This document shows positions 50,174 to 50,207 of a DNA stretch of 50,207 bases, in pieces (positions within the stretch are counted from its first letter, which is position 1; each line of letters starts with the position of its first letter). The notes under the pieces were generated by a model. The model searched no databases, was not told the origin of the DNA, and worked only from the letters and a program-made list of their open reading frames with translations. Both the position numbers and the translations under genes were made by a program. The DNA is from an uncultured Mailhella sp. (GTDB lineage Bacteria > Desulfobacterota > Desulfovibrionia > Desulfovibrionales > Desulfovibrionaceae): NCBI GenBank assembly GCA_910577155.1, contig CAJTMS010000004.1:1-50207 (forward strand). The letters are read 5' to 3'.

Positions 50174-50207
50174 GGGGAGTGGCAGCCGCTTGCAGGTGAA
50201 CGAGCTC
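50174..50207 (-). repeat. dispersed repeat family 1, copy E (partial, cut by window edge)
   Basis: GGGGAGTGGCAGCCGC followed by GTGAACGAGCTC is the reverse complement of the C-rich and GAGCTCGTTCAC portion of copy B, with a few substitutions. The window ends inside it. Its orientation is the same as copy D at the window start. Confidence 0.75.

Overview
The window looks like a chromosomal segment of a sulfate- or sulfite-reducing deltaproteobacterium of the Desulfovibrionaceae (Desulfovibrio / Bilophila / Lawsonia-like). The grounds are the block psd-pssA-leuA-leuC-leuD, which I remember as typical of Desulfovibrio, the combination of thyX with dut, a PurL without an amidotransferase domain, and overall protein similarity as I recognise it. 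No 16S gene is present, so the placement is inference. Most of the window is ordinary housekeeping DNA; the last 5 kb and several intergenic gaps are accessory and decaying.

Layout. 0-5.2 kb (minus): a zinc-ribbon protein, a CYTH protein, a 905-aa TPR protein with a CCHC zinc knuckle and membrane segments, a PfkB sugar/nucleoside kinase and CutA. 5.3-8 kb: adenine deaminase (+), a partly duplicated exported flavodoxin gene (-) and hairpin repeats. 8.2-14.6 kb (+): polyprenyl diphosphate synthase, purL, argD and leuB in a tight run. 14.6-21.2 kb: two tandem DUF1796-like papain-fold proteins (+), then a surface O-acylation pair on the minus strand (an MBOAT acyltransferase and an exported SGNH plus esterase fusion) and an MFS transporter. 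21.6-27 kb (minus): ddl, HD phosphohydrolase, dut, a TtcA-family PP-loop protein, leucyl aminopeptidase and an RsuA/RluB-type pseudouridine synthase. 27.1-35.6 kb (+): DUF374 acyltransferase, ruvA, ruvB, thyX, M48 peptidase, GNAT, tsaE, aspartate kinase and citramalate synthase. 36.2-45.4 kb (minus): a PAS-containing chemoreceptor, then leuD, leuC, leuA, pssA, psd and an MsbA-like exporter listed from left to right, so transcription runs msbA to leuD.

45.5-50.2 kb: an RRM RNA-binding protein, a small hypothetical protein, a secreted alpha/beta hydrolase pseudogene with two stop codons and a frameshift, an intact flavodoxin/FMN reductase, a second hydrolase cut off at its 5' end, a truncated IS1595-type transposase, and a tRNA Gly-Cys-Gly cluster with a clear promoter and terminators.

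The main unexplained structure is in the gaps. One dispersed repeat family (five copies or part copies, two of them at the window ends) carries a stem-loop whose stem sequence changes between copies while pairing is kept. A second family is a string of short hairpins, several with a TCCT loop, again with compensatory stem changes. One such unit sits at the edge of the duplicated flavodoxin segment, and a copy of the first family lies inside a 270-bp element with 23-bp inverted ends. These repeats, the SGNH-esterase fusion beside the MBOAT gene, and the terminator placed just before leuA are the observations I rate highest.
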